A DNA stretch of 64,000 nt from Pseudomonas salomonii (lineage in GTDB: Bacteria; Pseudomonadota; Gammaproteobacteria; Pseudomonadales; Pseudomonadaceae). Position 1 is the stretch's first letter. The number at the start of each line of letters is the position of its first letter. The stretch covers positions 62,001-126,000 of the forward strand of contig NZ_FNOX01000002.1 of assembly GCF_900107155.1 (NCBI RefSeq), in the 5' to 3' direction. A program made the position numbers and the translations under genes. Shown piece after piece: positions 1-8,281 of the stretch. Below the pieces are notes generated by a model. It searched no databases and was not told where the DNA came from. It was given only the letters and a program-made list of their open reading frames with translations.

Positions 1-1
1 C

Positions 2-124
2 GCCGGCATGCACCGAATCAACACGGCTGCGTCGTTCATCCGGGTCAAGTTTCACGCCAATGACGGCGTCAATCTTTACGGTCAGACGGTAGAGGGCGTG
101 CTGATCGGGCAGGGCATCCGTTAA
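2..124 (+). CDS. C-terminal end of an unidentified protein (partial)
   Basis: An open frame enters from the left edge and stops at TAA 122-124, giving 40 visible residues that end in ...VLIGQGIR. A rho-independent-like hairpin follows at 161-192, which supports this being the true end of a transcribed gene. I do not recognise the family from this short tail. The frame could begin far outside the window. Confidence 0.6.
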   Translation, partial: AGMHRINTAASFIRVKFHANDGVNLYGQTVEGVLIGQGIR

Positions 125-160
125 ACTGTCGGCCACTCAATGCGCCATTCAATGCAAAGA

Positions 161-192
161 TGCCGCTCAAACCCTGGGTTTGCGCGGCATTT
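161..192 (+). terminator. Rho-independent-like hairpin after the left-edge gene
   Basis: TGCCGC (161-166) pairs with GCGGCA (184-189), and AAACC (169-173) pairs with GGTTT (177-181) around a three-base loop. The U tract that follows is short (TTTG), so termination may be partial and the next gene at 214 could be read through. Confidence 0.5.
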
Positions 193-213
193 GTCCTTCC
201 TGGAAAGCACGTC

Positions 214-444
214 ATGAAACGAGAACACGTTAAAGCCCGACATGCCGAAGGCCAGATAACGGCCACCCATGTCATCCAGAACCCCGCCGACCTGGGCGAG
301 TGGATCGTATTTTTCAAGAAGAGCGGCGGTCGCAGTTACTTCCTGGTTGACGATCAGGACGAGGTTGAGTCATTCCCGCGCCTGGACGACCTGATCGAGA
401 CCTTGCGTGGCCTGGGGATCAAGTTCGCCGAAGTTCATCTGTAG
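214..444 (+). CDS. Small conserved hypothetical protein (76 aa)
   Basis: The frame starts MKREHVKARH and ends at TAG 442-444. The ATG at 214 is preferred over an in-frame ATG at 160. The upstream one lies inside the terminator hairpin, while GGAAA lies about 9 bases before 214. The product is a soluble, charged 76-residue protein with no signal peptide. Its acidic C-terminal half (DDQDEVESFPRLDDLIETLRGLG) has the look of a compact alpha/beta fold. I cannot assign a function. It is convergent with the lipoprotein gene at 454, with only 9 bases between the stops. Confidence 0.65.
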   Translation: MKREHVKARHAEGQITATHVIQNPADLGEWIVFFKKSGGRSYFLVDDQDEVESFPRLDDLIETLRGLGIKFAEVHL

Positions 445-453
445 CGCGCAGGG

Positions 454-738
454 TTACTTGCACACCACCACGACGCTGCGGCTTTTGAAGTTGCCCACGT
501 CCTTACCCAGGGTCTTGTCGCTTTCCTTGAGTGCCGGCGTGCCTTCGGTGCCGACGATGCGGTAGCCGGTGCCTGCACACGAAGCGTCAGCTTTTTCGTA
601 GCAACTGGCCCACGAATTGGCCTCGCCCGAGCAGTCGATGGTCAGGCCTTGCTCGCCGTTTTTCAGGTAGGTGTCGGACGTGGTGGTGCAGCCGGTCATC
701 AGCGCCAGGGCCGCAGTCAGTGCCAGAATCTTGTTCAT
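454..738 (-). CDS. Small predicted lipoprotein (94 aa)
   Basis: The N-terminus MNKILALTAALALMTGC is a lipoprotein signal with the lipobox MTG|C, so the protein is expected to be lipidated and membrane anchored in the envelope. The mature part is about 77 residues and has four further cysteines (IDC, ASC, ASC, VVC near the end), which suggests one or two disulfides in the periplasm. A longer reading frame could start at 801, but a TATAAT box at 803-808 would place transcription at about that point, so the start at 738 is chosen. The function is unknown. Confidence 0.75.
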   Translation of the reverse strand: MNKILALTAALALMTGCTTTSDTYLKNGEQGLTIDCSGEANSWASCYEKADASCAGTGYRIVGTEGTPALKESDKTLGKDVGNFKSRSVVVVCK

Positions 739-802
739 GAGTTGGGTCGTCGTTGAGGGTGTAGGTGGGGCGCAGACACTGTCGTGGGGCGTTTTCAGCA
801 AG

Positions 803-831
803 ATTATAGCGAACGGCCATCAAGGTACAGA
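803..831 (-). promoter_or_regulatory. Candidate sigma-70 promoter of the lipoprotein gene
   Basis: On the minus strand a perfect TATAAT occupies 808-803. At a 17-base spacing the -35 region (831-826) reads TCTGTA, which is poor. The -10 match and its position about 65 bases before the ATG are the only support. Confidence 0.45.
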
Positions 832-838
832 CAAACAC

Positions 839-864
839 AAAAAAGCCCCGTCGACCGGGGCTTT
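839..864 (-). terminator. Rho-independent terminator of the 62-aa gene
   Basis: AAAGCCCC (842-849) pairs with GGGGCTTT (857-864). Read on the minus strand, the hairpin is followed by a run of six T. It lies 18 bases beyond the stop of the gene at 883-1071. Confidence 0.85.
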
Positions 865-882
865 GTGCGCAAGCAATGACGC

Positions 883-1071
883 TTACTTTTTATCTTTTGG
901 GCGCTTGCTCGATGCGTGGCCGGCTTCGTCCACAAACACTTCAGCCACCGCAACGGCCATGCTTTCGCTCGCGAATACCCCGGCGACGCTGTCGCCGTGG
1001 AAGTTGATCAGGTGCCAGCCGTCCGCTCGCTTGGTGATCAGGTAGCCGTTTACGCCTTTGGGTTCTGACAT
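883..1071 (-). CDS. Small conserved hypothetical protein (62 aa)
   Basis: The 62-residue frame begins MSEPKGVNGYLITKRADG and ends in a lysine-rich tail (SSKRPKDKK). It sits between a strong terminator and the galU upstream region, so it is a single-gene unit. The central part (WHLINFHGDSVAGVFASESMA) looks like two short beta strands and a helix. There is no signal peptide and no recognised domain. The clean terminator and coding-like composition support a real gene. Confidence 0.65.
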   Translation of the reverse strand: MSEPKGVNGYLITKRADGWHLINFHGDSVAGVFASESMAVAVAEVFVDEAGHASSKRPKDKK

Positions 1072-1310
1072 CTATCAATCTCGTGGTGTGGTTCAGGCGA
1101 ACAATGATAGCGCCAATTGGCCCCGAGGCGCGCAAGTTGTTGCAGGCCAGTGCCGTGCAGCGAAAAGCGTGCTAAAACCATTGAGGCGCTCGTAAGCGAA
1201 GGGGCGATGACGGGTTATATCGCCTCCCGAATAAATGCTCTTCGTAGGATCAGCGGAACTTACGCGCACATTTTTTCTCTATGTTGACATCGCAACGCCA
1301 GCAGGACCCA

Positions 1311-1339
1311 TTGTAAGGTGACTGCGGCCTGATTAGACT
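1311..1339 (+). promoter_or_regulatory. Weak candidate promoter for galU
   Basis: TTGTAA (1311-1316) and TAGACT (1334-1339) are separated by 17 bases, with 4/6 matches each to the sigma-70 boxes. A better -35 (TTGACA, 1284-1289) lacks a matching -10. Nothing else was recognised between 1072 and 1379 apart from an AAGGA ribosome-binding site just before the galU ATG. Confidence 0.25.
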
Positions 1340-1379
1340 GCGCCGAATTCCGTACGCACAGCCCTTTGTAAGGACTTAT

Positions 1380-2219
1380 ATGATCAAGAAATGCTTGTTC
1401 CCAGCAGCCGGTTACGGCACTCGCTTCTTGCCAGCGACCAAAGCCATGCCCAAAGAGATGCTGCCGGTGGTGAACAAGCCACTGATTCAGTACGGCGTCG
1501 AAGAGGCACTGGATGCCGGCCTGAACGAAATCTCCATCGTTACCGGCCGTGGTAAGCGCGCGCTGGAAGACCACTTCGACATCAGCTACGAGCTGGAAAA
1601 CCAGATCAAGGGCACCGACAAGGAAAAGTACCTGGTCGGCATCCGTAAACTGCTCGACGAGTGCTCGTTCTCCTACACCCGTCAAACCCAGATGAAAGGC
1701 CTTGGCCACGCCATCCTCACCGGCCGCCCGCTGATCGGTGACGAACCGTTCGCCGTGGTCCTGGCGGACGACCTGTGCGTCAACCTGGAAGGCGACGGCG
1801 TACTGACCCAAATGGTCAAGCTGTACCAGAAATACCGTTGCACCATCGTTGCGGTTCAAGAGGTCGACCCTCAGGAAACCAACAAGTACGGCGTGATCGC
1901 CGGCGACGACATCGGTGATGGCCTGATCCGTGTGCGCGACATGGTTGAAAAGCCGGCGCCGGAAGATGCACCTTCGAACCTGGCGATCATCGGTCGTTAC
2001 ATCCTGACGCCGGACATCTTCAAGCTGATCGAAGAAACCGAGCCAGGCAAAGGCGGCGAAATTCAAATCACCGACGCCCTGTTGAAGCAAGCCAAAGATG
2101 GCTGCGTGATTGCCTACAAATTCAAAGGCCGTCGCTTCGACTGCGGTGGCGCTGAAGGCTACATTGAGGCCACCAACTTCTGCTACGAGCACTTCTACAA
2201 GACCGGTAAGGCTTACTGA
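1380..2219 (+). CDS. galU: UTP-glucose-1-phosphate uridylyltransferase
   Basis: The 279-aa enzyme makes UDP-glucose from UTP and glucose-1-phosphate, the precursor for LPS core, exopolysaccharide and, through Ugd, UDP-glucuronate. The N-terminal nucleotide-binding signature GYGTRFLPATKAMPKEMLP is intact, as are KPLIQYGVEEAL and the C-terminal FDCGGAEGYIEA region. Its length fits the bacterial GalU family. The start has AAGGA seven bases upstream. It appears to be monocistronic, closed by a strong terminator. A ugd gene that would use its product lies in the same window at 60.4-61.7 kb. Confidence 0.97.
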   Translation: MIKKCLFPAAGYGTRFLPATKAMPKEMLPVVNKPLIQYGVEEALDAGLNEISIVTGRGKRALEDHFDISYELENQIKGTDKEKYLVGIRKLLDECSFSYTRQTQMKGLGHAILTGRPLIGDEPFAVVLADDLCVNLEGDGVLTQMVKLYQKYRCTIVAVQEVDPQETNKYGVIAGDDIGDGLIRVRDMVEKPAPEDAPSNLAIIGRYILTPDIFKLIEETEPGKGGEIQITDALLKQAKDGCVIAYKFKGRRFDCGGAEGYIEATNFCYEHFYKTGKAY

Positions 2220-2236
2220 TTCACAGTAGCTCGCCC

Positions 2237-2260
2237 AAAAGCCACCTTCGGGTGGCTTTT
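2237..2260 (+). terminator. Rho-independent terminator of galU
   Basis: AAAAGCCACC (2237-2246), a TTCG tetraloop, and GGTGGCTTTT (2251-2260) form a perfect ten-base-pair stem that runs into further T residues. Confidence 0.92.
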
Positions 2261-2315
2261 TCGTTTTTCAGCCCCATGTAAGTCGGTATGCTGATGAGCT
2301 GCCGAGGAGAGTGAA

Positions 2316-3674
2316 ATGGCCTACGATTTTGATCTGTATGTAATTGGCGCCGGTTCCGGCGGTGTTCGCGCGGCGCGCTTTGCCGCAGGCTTTGGCGCCA
2401 AAGTGGCGGTAGCTGAAAGCCGTTACCTGGGCGGTACCTGCGTGAACGTTGGCTGCGTGCCGAAAAAACTGCTGGTGTACGGCGCGCATTTCGCCGAAGA
2501 CTTTGAGCAGGCCAGCGGTTTCGGCTGGTCACTGGGTGAAGCGAACTTTGACTGGGCGACCCTGATCGCCAACAAAGACCGCGAAATCAACCGCCTCAAT
2601 GGCATCTACCGCAACCTGCTGGTTAACAGCGGCGTGACCCTGCACGAAGGGCACGCGCGTTTGATTGATCCGCACCAGGTAGAGATCAATGGCGAGCGCT
2701 TTACGGCCAAACACATCCTGATCGCGACAGGCGGCTGGCCGCAGATCCCGGAAATTCCGGGGCGTGAGCATGCCATCGGGTCCAACGAGGCGTTCTTCCT
2801 CAAAGAGCTGCCCAAGCGCGTGCTGGTCGTTGGCGGTGGCTACATCGCCGTCGAGTTTGCGGGCATCTTCCATGGCCTGGGCGCGCAGACAACCTTGCTG
2901 TATCGCGGCGACCTGTTCCTGCGCGGGTTTGACGGCGCGGTGCGCACGCACCTGAAGGAAGAGCTGACCAAGCGCGGCCTCGACCTGCAATTCAATGCCG
3001 ATATCGAGCGCATCGACAAGCAGGCCGACGGCAGCCTCAAGGCCACCCTCAAAGACGGCCGCGTGCTCGAAGCCGATTGCGTGTTCTACGCCACCGGCCG
3101 CCGCCCGATGCTCGACAACCTGGGGCTGGAAAACACCGGGGTCAAATTGGATAAGCGTGGCTTTGTCGAAGTCGACGACCTGTACCAGACCGCCGAAGCC
3201 TCGATCCTGGCGATTGGCGATGTGATCGGGCGGGTGCAATTGACGCCCGTCGCGCTGGCCGAAGGCATGGCGGTTGCGCGTCGGCTGTTCAAGCCTGAGC
3301 AATACCGTCCGGTGGATTACGCGATGATCCCGACCGCGGTGTTCAGCCTGCCGAATATCGGCACCGTGGGCCTGAGCGAAGAAGATGCGAAGCAAAACGG
3401 CCATAACGTGCAGATCTTCGAAAGCCGCTTCCGGCCGATGAAGCTGACGTTGACCGATTGCCAGGAAAAAACCTTGATGAAGCTGGTGGTCGACGCCGAC
3501 ACCGACAAGGTCCTGGGTTGCCACATGGTCGGGCCGGATGCGGGTGAGATCGTCCAGGGCCTGGCGATCGCGCTCAAGGCGGGCGCGACCAAGCAGCATT
3601 TCGATGAAACCATCGGCGTGCACCCCACAGCGGCGGAAGAGTTCGTCACCATGCGCACGCCTGTGGCGAGCTGA
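2316..3674 (+). CDS. gor: Glutathione-disulfide reductase
   Basis: This 452-aa FAD flavoprotein reduces GSSG with NADPH in the cytoplasm. The FAD motif (IGAGSGG, residues 10-16), redox pair C42-x4-C47 in [18 protein letters not shown]-binding [12 protein letters not shown] and the C-terminal HPTAAEEF with the active-site histidine are all present. The start has GAGGAGAG upstream. Its stop (TGA 3672-3674) abuts the stop of the convergent KfrA-like gene with no base between, and no terminator separates them. It belongs with ahpC/ahpF downstream as part of a thiol and peroxide defence neighbourhood. Confidence 0.96.
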   Translation: MAYDFDLYVIGAGSGGVRAARFAAGFGAKVAVAESRYLGGTCVNVGCVPKKLLVYGAHFAEDFEQASGFGWSLGEANFDWATLIANKDREINRLNGIYRNLLVNSGVTLHEGHARLIDPHQVEINGERFTAKHILIATGGWPQIPEIPGREHAIGSNEAFFLKELPKRVLVVGGGYIAVEFAGIFHGLGAQTTLLYRGDLFLRGFDGAVRTHLKEELTKRGLDLQFNADIERIDKQADGSLKATLKDGRVLEADCVFYATGRRPMLDNLGLENTGVKLDKRGFVEVDDLYQTAEASILAIGDVIGRVQLTPVALAEGMAVARRLFKPEQYRPVDYAMIPTAVFSLPNIGTVGLSEEDAKQNGHNVQIFESRFRPMKLTLTDCQEKTLMKLVVDADTDKVLGCHMVGPDAGEIVQGLAIALKAGATKQHFDETIGVHPTAAEEFVTMRTPVAS

Positions 3675-4682
3675 TCAGGCCTCGGCGGTTGCCTCTGGCG
3701 GCGTTGCAACGACGGCCGCCAGGCGCAATGCCTCGATACTGGCCTGCGCCTTGATCAGGTCCAGCTCCAGGGTTTTGCTGAGCTGCTGTTGCTCGCTCAG
3801 CGCCGCCTGGCGCGCTTGACTGTCCTCTACCGCAACCCGCAAACGCTCCTGAAGCAGGGTGCGTTCGCTGTCTATCCGGCCAAGCTGTTCGCTGAGTGTT
3901 TGCTGTTGCGCCTGGTCCTTGCGTGATTGCTCCTGCAAGGCGGTCAATTCCTTGCTGGTCACGCGGTGCTCGATCAACAGTCGCTCATTATCGCGATGCA
4001 GCTGGGTGATCTCGTCCTGACGCACCATGGCGCTTTGTTGCGCCTGGCGCAGCTCGGCCTGCACCTGCTGCAACTGGCCTTCATGGCGCCGTTGTTCCTG
4101 CTCGCGTTGCTCCTTGACCGCATTGCGGTAGTGCTCAAGCGCGTCGCGGGCGTGCAGGTGCTTGTCTTCCAGTGAGCGAATCTGCTCGTCCTTGTCATTG
4201 ATGCGCAACTCGTAATCGCTGCACGCCTGGCTGAGCCCCGCATTGCGGGTTTGTTCGGTTTGCAGGCTGGTGCTGGCGGTCTGCAAGGCGGCGCTTTCTT
4301 CGGCGAGTGCGGCGGCCTGGATATCAAATTGCTGCTTGAGCTGGCCGTGGGCTTCTTCAAGCGCTTGCACCTGAGCGAGCAGGGCGGCTTTTTGCTGTTC
4401 GAATTGCGCCAGCGCCAAGTCAATCGGCTCCTGGGCCTTGTCTTTAAGGCGCTGGGCCAGCCGCGCTACCAACTCGCCCAGCTCGTCGTCGATGGGCGCC
4501 TGGGTGATCGTCAGCCGGGTTTCGCTGTCATCGAGCTCCTTCAAATAGCGATGAATTGTAGTTTTTGAGCCGGTATTGCCCATCTCGATGCGTACCGCAT
4601 CGATGCTGGGGTTTTCGCCACGGGCCAGGATCGCCAGGCGTGCCGTTTGAACCACTGCTTTGTTTATGCCGCCGCGCGCCAT
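3675..4682 (-). CDS. KfrA/TnpT-like DNA-binding coiled-coil protein
   Basis: The 335-aa protein starts MARGGINKAVVQTARLAILA and has a KfrA-type N-terminal DNA-binding domain over roughly residues 1-110. From about 110 to 315 it is a near-continuous coiled coil rich in Q, E, A and L. KfrA proteins are plasmid stabilisation or repressor proteins. The same domain layout occurs in TnpT, the accessory factor for cointegrate resolution in Tn4651-type transposons. The gene is divergent from a tyrosine recombinase, with a 170-base AT-rich palindromic gap, as in tnpT-tnpS. Whether it still works with the recombinase or is a chromosomal regulator is not known. No transposase or terminal repeats were seen nearby. 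Confidence 0.8.
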   Translation of the reverse strand: MARGGINKAVVQTARLAILARGENPSIDAVRIEMGNTGSKTTIHRYLKELDDSETRLTITQAPIDDELGELVARLAQRLKDKAQEPIDLALAQFEQQKAALLAQVQALEEAHGQLKQQFDIQAAALAEESAALQTASTSLQTEQTRNAGLSQACSDYELRINDKDEQIRSLEDKHLHARDALEHYRNAVKEQREQEQRRHEGQLQQVQAELRQAQQSAMVRQDEITQLHRDNERLLIEHRVTSKELTALQEQSRKDQAQQQTLSEQLGRIDSERTLLQERLRVAVEDSQARQAALSEQQQLSKTLELDLIKAQASIEALRLAAVVATPPEATAEA

Positions 4683-4715
4683 GGGGTCCCCGTCGATTTA
4701 GTACTGTGGTACGTG

Positions 4716-4731
4716 GTATGTAGATACATAC
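4716..4731. promoter_or_regulatory. Palindromic operator candidate upstream of the KfrA-like gene
   Basis: GTATGTAGATACATAC is a perfect seven-base inverted repeat with a two-base centre. It is flanked by a looser outer pair, GTGGTAC (4706-4712) and GTATCAC (4733-4739), which match as inverted repeats at six of seven positions. It lies 34 bases before the KfrA-like start, where autoregulatory sites of KfrA-family proteins are usual. Confidence 0.5.
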
Positions 4732-4751
4732 TGTATCACAAATAAAATACC

Positions 4752-4796
4752 GTTAAAATTCATGAATTAACAGATGGGATATTGGCGTATTATCCC
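4752..4796. repeat. Further dyads in the recombinase/KfrA-like gap (possible recombination core)
   Basis: Two more dyads follow: AATTCATGAATT (4757-4768), flanked by GTTAA...TTAAC (4752-4771), and GGGATA (4776-4781) opposite TATCCC (4791-4796) around a nine-base centre. Short arms around a 6-9 base spacer are the usual form of a tyrosine-recombinase core site. The assignment is inference. Confidence 0.35.
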
Positions 4797-4852
4797 GTGT
4801 CATACGCGTTTTAACCCTCAAGACACCCGCCAGCAGTACGAATAGGCCTTTC

Positions 4853-5785
4853 ATGAGCGACCTGGACCGTTACCTCAATGCCGCCACCCGCGATAACACG
4901 CGGCGCAGCTATCGCGCGGCGATCGAGCATTTTGAAGTGAGCTGGGGCGGGTTCCTGCCGGCCACCAGCGACAGCGTGGCGCGCTACCTGGTGGCCCATG
5001 CCGGGGTGCTGGCGGTCAACACCTTGAAGTTGCGGCTTTCGGCGCTGGCGCAGTGGCACACCAGCCAGGGTTTCCCGGACCCGACCAAGGCGCCGGTGGT
5101 GCGCAAGGTGCTCAAGGGCATCCGGGCGGTGCACCCGGCGCAGGAGAAGCAGGCCGAGCCTTTGCAGCTCAAGCACCTTGAGCAGGTGGTGGCCTCCCTT
5201 GAAGTTGAAGCCAGGCAAGCGCGTGAGGCGCAGGATCAGCCGCGATTGCTGCGCGCCAAGCGCGACACTGCGCTGATCCTGCTGGGCTTCTGGCGCGGCT
5301 TTCGCAGCGACGAGTTGTGCCGCCTGAACATCGAACACGTGCAAGCGGTGCCCGGCGCCGGCATCAGCCTGTACCTGCCGCGCAGCAAAAGTGACCGCGA
5401 CAACCTCGGCAAGACCTACCAGGCCCCGGCACTGCTGCGCCTGTGCCCCGTGCAGGCCTACAGCGAATGGCTGAGCGTTTCGGCCCTGGTGCGCGGCCCG
5501 GTGTTCCGTGGGGTAGACCGCTGGGGCAACCTGGGCGGGGACGGGCTTCACCCCAACAGCGTGATCCCGTTGCTGCGCCAGGCCCTGGAGCGCGCGGGCA
5601 TCCCTGCCGATCAATACACCAGCCACTCACTGCGCCGCGGCTTTGCCACCTGGGCCCACCGCAGCGGCTGGGATTTGAAGTCGCTGATGAGTTACGTCGG
5701 CTGGAGCGACATGAAATCCGCCATGCGCTATGTTGAAGCGACACCCTTTTTGGGCATGACCTTGGCGACCCAACCGCTGCTTTGA
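4853..5785 (+). CDS. Tyrosine recombinase, TnpS-like
   Basis: The 310-aa site-specific recombinase has a SAM-like N-terminal core-binding domain (about 1-105) and a catalytic domain (about 110-305). The catalytic set is visible: R151 (GFRSDEL), K179 in the beta hairpin (RSKSD), H258-x-x-R261 (HSLRR), W284 in place of the second His (VGWSD), and nucleophile Y293 (MRYVE). The size and the divergent partner fit TnpS, the cointegrate resolvase of Tn4651-like elements, better than a phage integrase. No attachment-site duplication or tRNA is near it. It may be an old chromosomal copy. Confidence 0.85.
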   Translation: MSDLDRYLNAATRDNTRRSYRAAIEHFEVSWGGFLPATSDSVARYLVAHAGVLAVNTLKLRLSALAQWHTSQGFPDPTKAPVVRKVLKGIRAVHPAQEKQAEPLQLKHLEQVVASLEVEARQAREAQDQPRLLRAKRDTALILLGFWRGFRSDELCRLNIEHVQAVPGAGISLYLPRSKSDRDNLGKTYQAPALLRLCPVQAYSEWLSVSALVRGPVFRGVDRWGNLGGDGLHPNSVIPLLRQALERAGIPADQYTSHSLRRGFATWAHRSGWDLKSLMSYVGWSDMKSAMRYVEATPFLGMTLATQPLL

Positions 5786-5812
5786 GATTTCTTCTATTAA
5801 TACGCAGACCTG

Positions 5813-5849
5813 ATAGAGAAAACCAATCGTCAGCATCAGGTTTGCCAAT
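5813..5849 (+). promoter_or_regulatory. Candidate OxyR-binding site upstream of ahpC
   Basis: Four tetranucleotides at seven-base spacing read ATAG-N7-CAAT-N7-ATCA-N7-CAAT. The OxyR pattern is ATAG-N7-CTAT-N7-ATAG-N7-CTAT, so 12 of 16 positions match with exact phasing. The site ends 69 bases before the ahpC start, a usual place for OxyR activation of peroxide genes. Confidence 0.6.
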
Positions 5850-5918
5850 GAGCCATCGATGGAAAGAGTGAGTAGGATTCATCTCATCAACTTTTCAACC
5901 ACTGACGGAGAGTCACCG

Positions 5919-6482
5919 ATGCCTATCATCAACAGCCAAGTAAAACCGTTCAAAGCGACCGCCTACAAAAACGGCAACTTCGTAGATGTGACTGACGCTG
6001 ACCTGAAAGGCAAATGGTCGGTAGTTTTCTTCTACCCAGCCGACTTCACCTTCGTTTGCCCAACCGAACTGGAAGACCTGGCTGACAACTACGCCGAATT
6101 CCAGAAACTGGGCGTCGAGATCTACAGCGTTTCCACCGACACCCACTTTGCCCACGCTGCCTGGCACAACACTTCGCCAGCCATCGGCAAAATCCAGTAC
6201 ACCATGATCGGCGACCCAACCCTGACCATCTCGCGCAACTTCGACGTACTGATCGAAGAAGCCGGCCTGGCAGACCGCGGTACTTTCGTGATCAACCCGG
6301 AAGGTCAGATCAAAATCGTTGAACTGAACGACGGCGGTGTTGGCCGTGACGCTTCCGAGCTGCTGCGCAAAATCAAAGCCGCTCAATACGTCGCTGCTCA
6401 CCCAGGCGAAGTTTGCCCAGCCAAGTGGAAAGAAGGCGAGGCTACTCTGGCTCCGTCCCTGGACCTGGTCGGCAAGATCTAA
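5919..6482 (+). CDS. ahpC: Alkyl hydroperoxide reductase subunit C (2-Cys peroxiredoxin)
   Basis: The 187-aa peroxiredoxin reduces H2O2 and organic peroxides in the cytoplasm. The peroxidatic Cys is C47 in FTFVCPTE and the resolving Cys is C166 in GEVCPAKW, both at the standard positions of the AhpC1 family. The start [12 protein letters not shown] is taken at 5919, where GGAG precedes it. An upstream in-frame ATG at 5859 would add 20 residues not found in the family. Codon use is strongly biased, as in a highly expressed gene. Its reducing partner AhpF follows after a terminator. Confidence 0.97.
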   Translation: MPIINSQVKPFKATAYKNGNFVDVTDADLKGKWSVVFFYPADFTFVCPTELEDLADNYAEFQKLGVEIYSVSTDTHFAHAAWHNTSPAIGKIQYTMIGDPTLTISRNFDVLIEEAGLADRGTFVINPEGQIKIVELNDGGVGRDASELLRKIKAAQYVAAHPGEVCPAKWKEGEATLAPSLDLVGKI

Positions 6483-6538
6483 GTCTGTGAAACATCAAGG
6501 GCGGATTGCCGCACCTTAAGTAAGCTGCACCGCCCTCA

Positions 6539-6573
6539 AAACGCCCGGGCGAGATTCGCTCGGGCGTTTTTTT
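6539..6573 (+). terminator. Rho-independent terminator between ahpC and ahpF
   Basis: ACGCCCGGGCG (6541-6551) pairs with CGCTCGGGCGT (6557-6567), with one G-U pair, and is followed by T7. It should make ahpC mRNA more abundant than read-through ahpCF mRNA. Confidence 0.88.
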
Positions 6574-6609
6574 GTCTGCAATAAACCGAATTAACAGGAA
6601 ATCGCCCGT

Positions 6610-8175
6610 ATGTTGGATGCCAATCTTAAAGCTCAGTTGAAGTCATACCTGGAACGGGTCACCCAGCCGATCGAGATCATCGCCTCCCTCGACGACGGTG
6701 CGAAATCCCAGGAAATGCTGGCCCTTTTGCAGGACGTAACCAGCCTCACCACGCTGATTACCCTCAAAACCGATGGCAATGATGCGCGCAAGCCGTCGTT
6801 CTCCATCAACCGCCCGGGTGCCGATATCAGCCTGCGTTTTGCCGGCATCCCCATGGGCCATGAATTCACTTCGCTGGTGCTGGCCCTGTTGCAAGTCGGT
6901 GGCCACCCGTCGAAGGCCAGTGTCGAAGTGATTGAACAGATTCGTGCCTTGAAAGGCGAGTTCAGCTTCGAGACCTACTTCTCGCTGTCGTGCCAGAACT
7001 GCCCTGACGTGGTTCAGGCGCTGAACCTGATGGCCGTGCTTAACCCGAACATCCGCCACGTCGCCATCGACGGCGCGCTGTTCCAGGCTGAAGTCGATGA
7101 GCGCCAGGTCATGGCAGTGCCCAGCGTGTACCTCAATGGCGTGAACTTCGGCCAGGGCCGTATGGGCCTGGAAGAAATCCTCGTCAAGCTCGACACCAGC
7201 GGTATCGAAAAGGCTGCCGAGAAAATCAGCGCCAAAGACGCCTTTGATGTACTGGTTGTAGGTGGTGGCCCGGCCGGTTCTGCTGCTGCGATCTACGCTG
7301 CACGTAAAGGCATCCGCACCGGCGTGGCAGCTGAGCGCTTCGGCGGCCAGGTGCTGGACACCATGTCCATCGAAAACTTCATCTCCGTGCAGGAGACCGA
7401 AGGGCCGAAACTGGCCAGCGCGTTGGAAGCCCATGTGCGTCAGTACGACGTGGACATCATGAACCTGCAACGTGCCAGCAGCCTGGTGCCGGCCAAAAAC
7501 GCCGGTGACTTGCACGAAATTCGCTTTGAAAGCGGTGCGACCCTCAAGTCCAAAACCGTGATTCTGGCCACCGGCGCCCGCTGGCGCGAAATGGGTGTGC
7601 CGGGCGAGCAGGAATACAAGGCCCGCGGCGTGTGCTTCTGCCCGCATTGCGACGGCCCGTTGTTCAAGGGCAAGCGTGTGGCAGTGATCGGCGGTGGTAA
7701 CTCCGGCGTTGAAGCGGCCATTGACCTGGCCGGTATCGTCAGCCACGTGACCTTGCTCGAGTTCGACAGCAAATTGCGCGCCGATGCGGTGTTGCAGCGC
7801 AAGCTCCACAGCTTGCCGAACGTGGACGTGATCACCAGTGCGCTCACCAGTGAAGTCAAAGGCGATGGCCAGAAAGTCACCGGCCTGGCGTACAAGGATC
7901 GCGACAGCGGCGAGTTCAAGACCATCGAACTGGAAGGCATTTTTGTCCAGATCGGCTTGCTGCCCAACACCGACTGGCTCAAAGGCACGGTGGAATTGAC
8001 CCCGCGCGGCGAGATCATCGTCGATGCGCGTGGCGAAACTTCACTGCCGGGCGTGTTTGCTGCCGGTGACGTGACGACCGTGCCGTACAAGCAGATTGTG
8101 ATTGCGGTGGGCGAGGGCGCGAAGGCTTCGCTGAGTGCTTTTGATCACCTGATCCGCACGTCAGCACCGGCATAA
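6610..8175 (+). CDS. ahpF: Alkyl hydroperoxide reductase subunit F
   Basis: The 521-aa FAD/NADH disulfide reductase recycles AhpC. The N-terminal double thioredoxin-like domain (about 1-195) carries C128-QN-C131. The thioredoxin-reductase-like part carries the FAD motif [12 protein letters not shown] (217-228), redox pair C344-PH-C347, NADH motif [11 protein letters not shown], and the C-terminal [14 protein letters not shown] motif. Length and cysteine positions match enterobacterial AhpF. It lies 127 bases after ahpC and behind a terminator, so it is expressed by read-through or from its own promoter. Confidence 0.96.
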   Translation: MLDANLKAQLKSYLERVTQPIEIIASLDDGAKSQEMLALLQDVTSLTTLITLKTDGNDARKPSFSINRPGADISLRFAGIPMGHEFTSLVLALLQVGGHPSKASVEVIEQIRALKGEFSFETYFSLSCQNCPDVVQALNLMAVLNPNIRHVAIDGALFQAEVDERQVMAVPSVYLNGVNFGQGRMGLEEILVKLDTSGIEKAAEKISAKDAFDVLVVGGGPAGSAAAIYAARKGIRTGVAAERFGGQVLDTMSIENFISVQETEGPKLASALEAHVRQYDVDIMNLQRASSLVPAKNAGDLHEIRFESGATLKSKTVILATGARWREMGVPGEQEYKARGVCFCPHCDGPLFKGKRVAVIGGGNSGVEAAIDLAGIVSHVTLLEFDSKLRADAVLQRKLHSLPNVDVITSALTSEVKGDGQKVTGLAYKDRDSGEFKTIELEGIFVQIGLLPNTDWLKGTVELTPRGEIIVDARGETSLPGVFAAGDVTTVPYKQIVIAVGEGAKASLSAFDHLIRTSAPA

Positions 8176-8194
8176 AATCAGGTACCGAAAATAA

Positions 8195-8222
8195 AAAACC
8201 CCATGAGTGATCATGGGGTTTT
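8195..8222 (+). terminator. Rho-independent terminator of ahpF
   Basis: AAAACCCCATGA (8195-8206), loop GTGA, and TCATGGGGTTTT (8211-8222) give a perfect 12-base-pair stem. It is symmetric, so it could also act on the minus strand after gloA. Confidence 0.88.
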
Positions 8223-8224
8223 CT

Positions 8225-8276
8225 CGTTCCCACGTTCTACGTGGGAATGCATCCGGTGACGCTTCGCGTCACGCAG
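8225..8276. repeat. REP-like palindromic element
   Basis: A 26-base imperfect palindrome built on TTCCCACG...CGTGGGAA (8225-8250) is followed by GTGACGC-TTC-GCGTCAC. The roughly 50-base unit is nearly identical to the reverse complement of 54968-55018. It sits between the convergent ahpF and gloA genes. Confidence 0.8.
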
Positions 8277-8281
8277 AACGC

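Noticed and set aside
1260-2192. 310-codon open frame on the strand opposite galU
   Set aside because: It mirrors the codon structure of galU and has no family resemblance or ribosome-binding site; a high-GC shadow frame.
2529-3623. 364-codon frame opposite gor
   Set aside because: It lies entirely within a well-conserved gene on the other strand and has no recognisable domain.
3672-3677. TGATCA palindrome at the gor/KfrA-like junction
   Set aside because: It is simply two stop codons (TGA and TCA) placed back to back, not a regulatory site.
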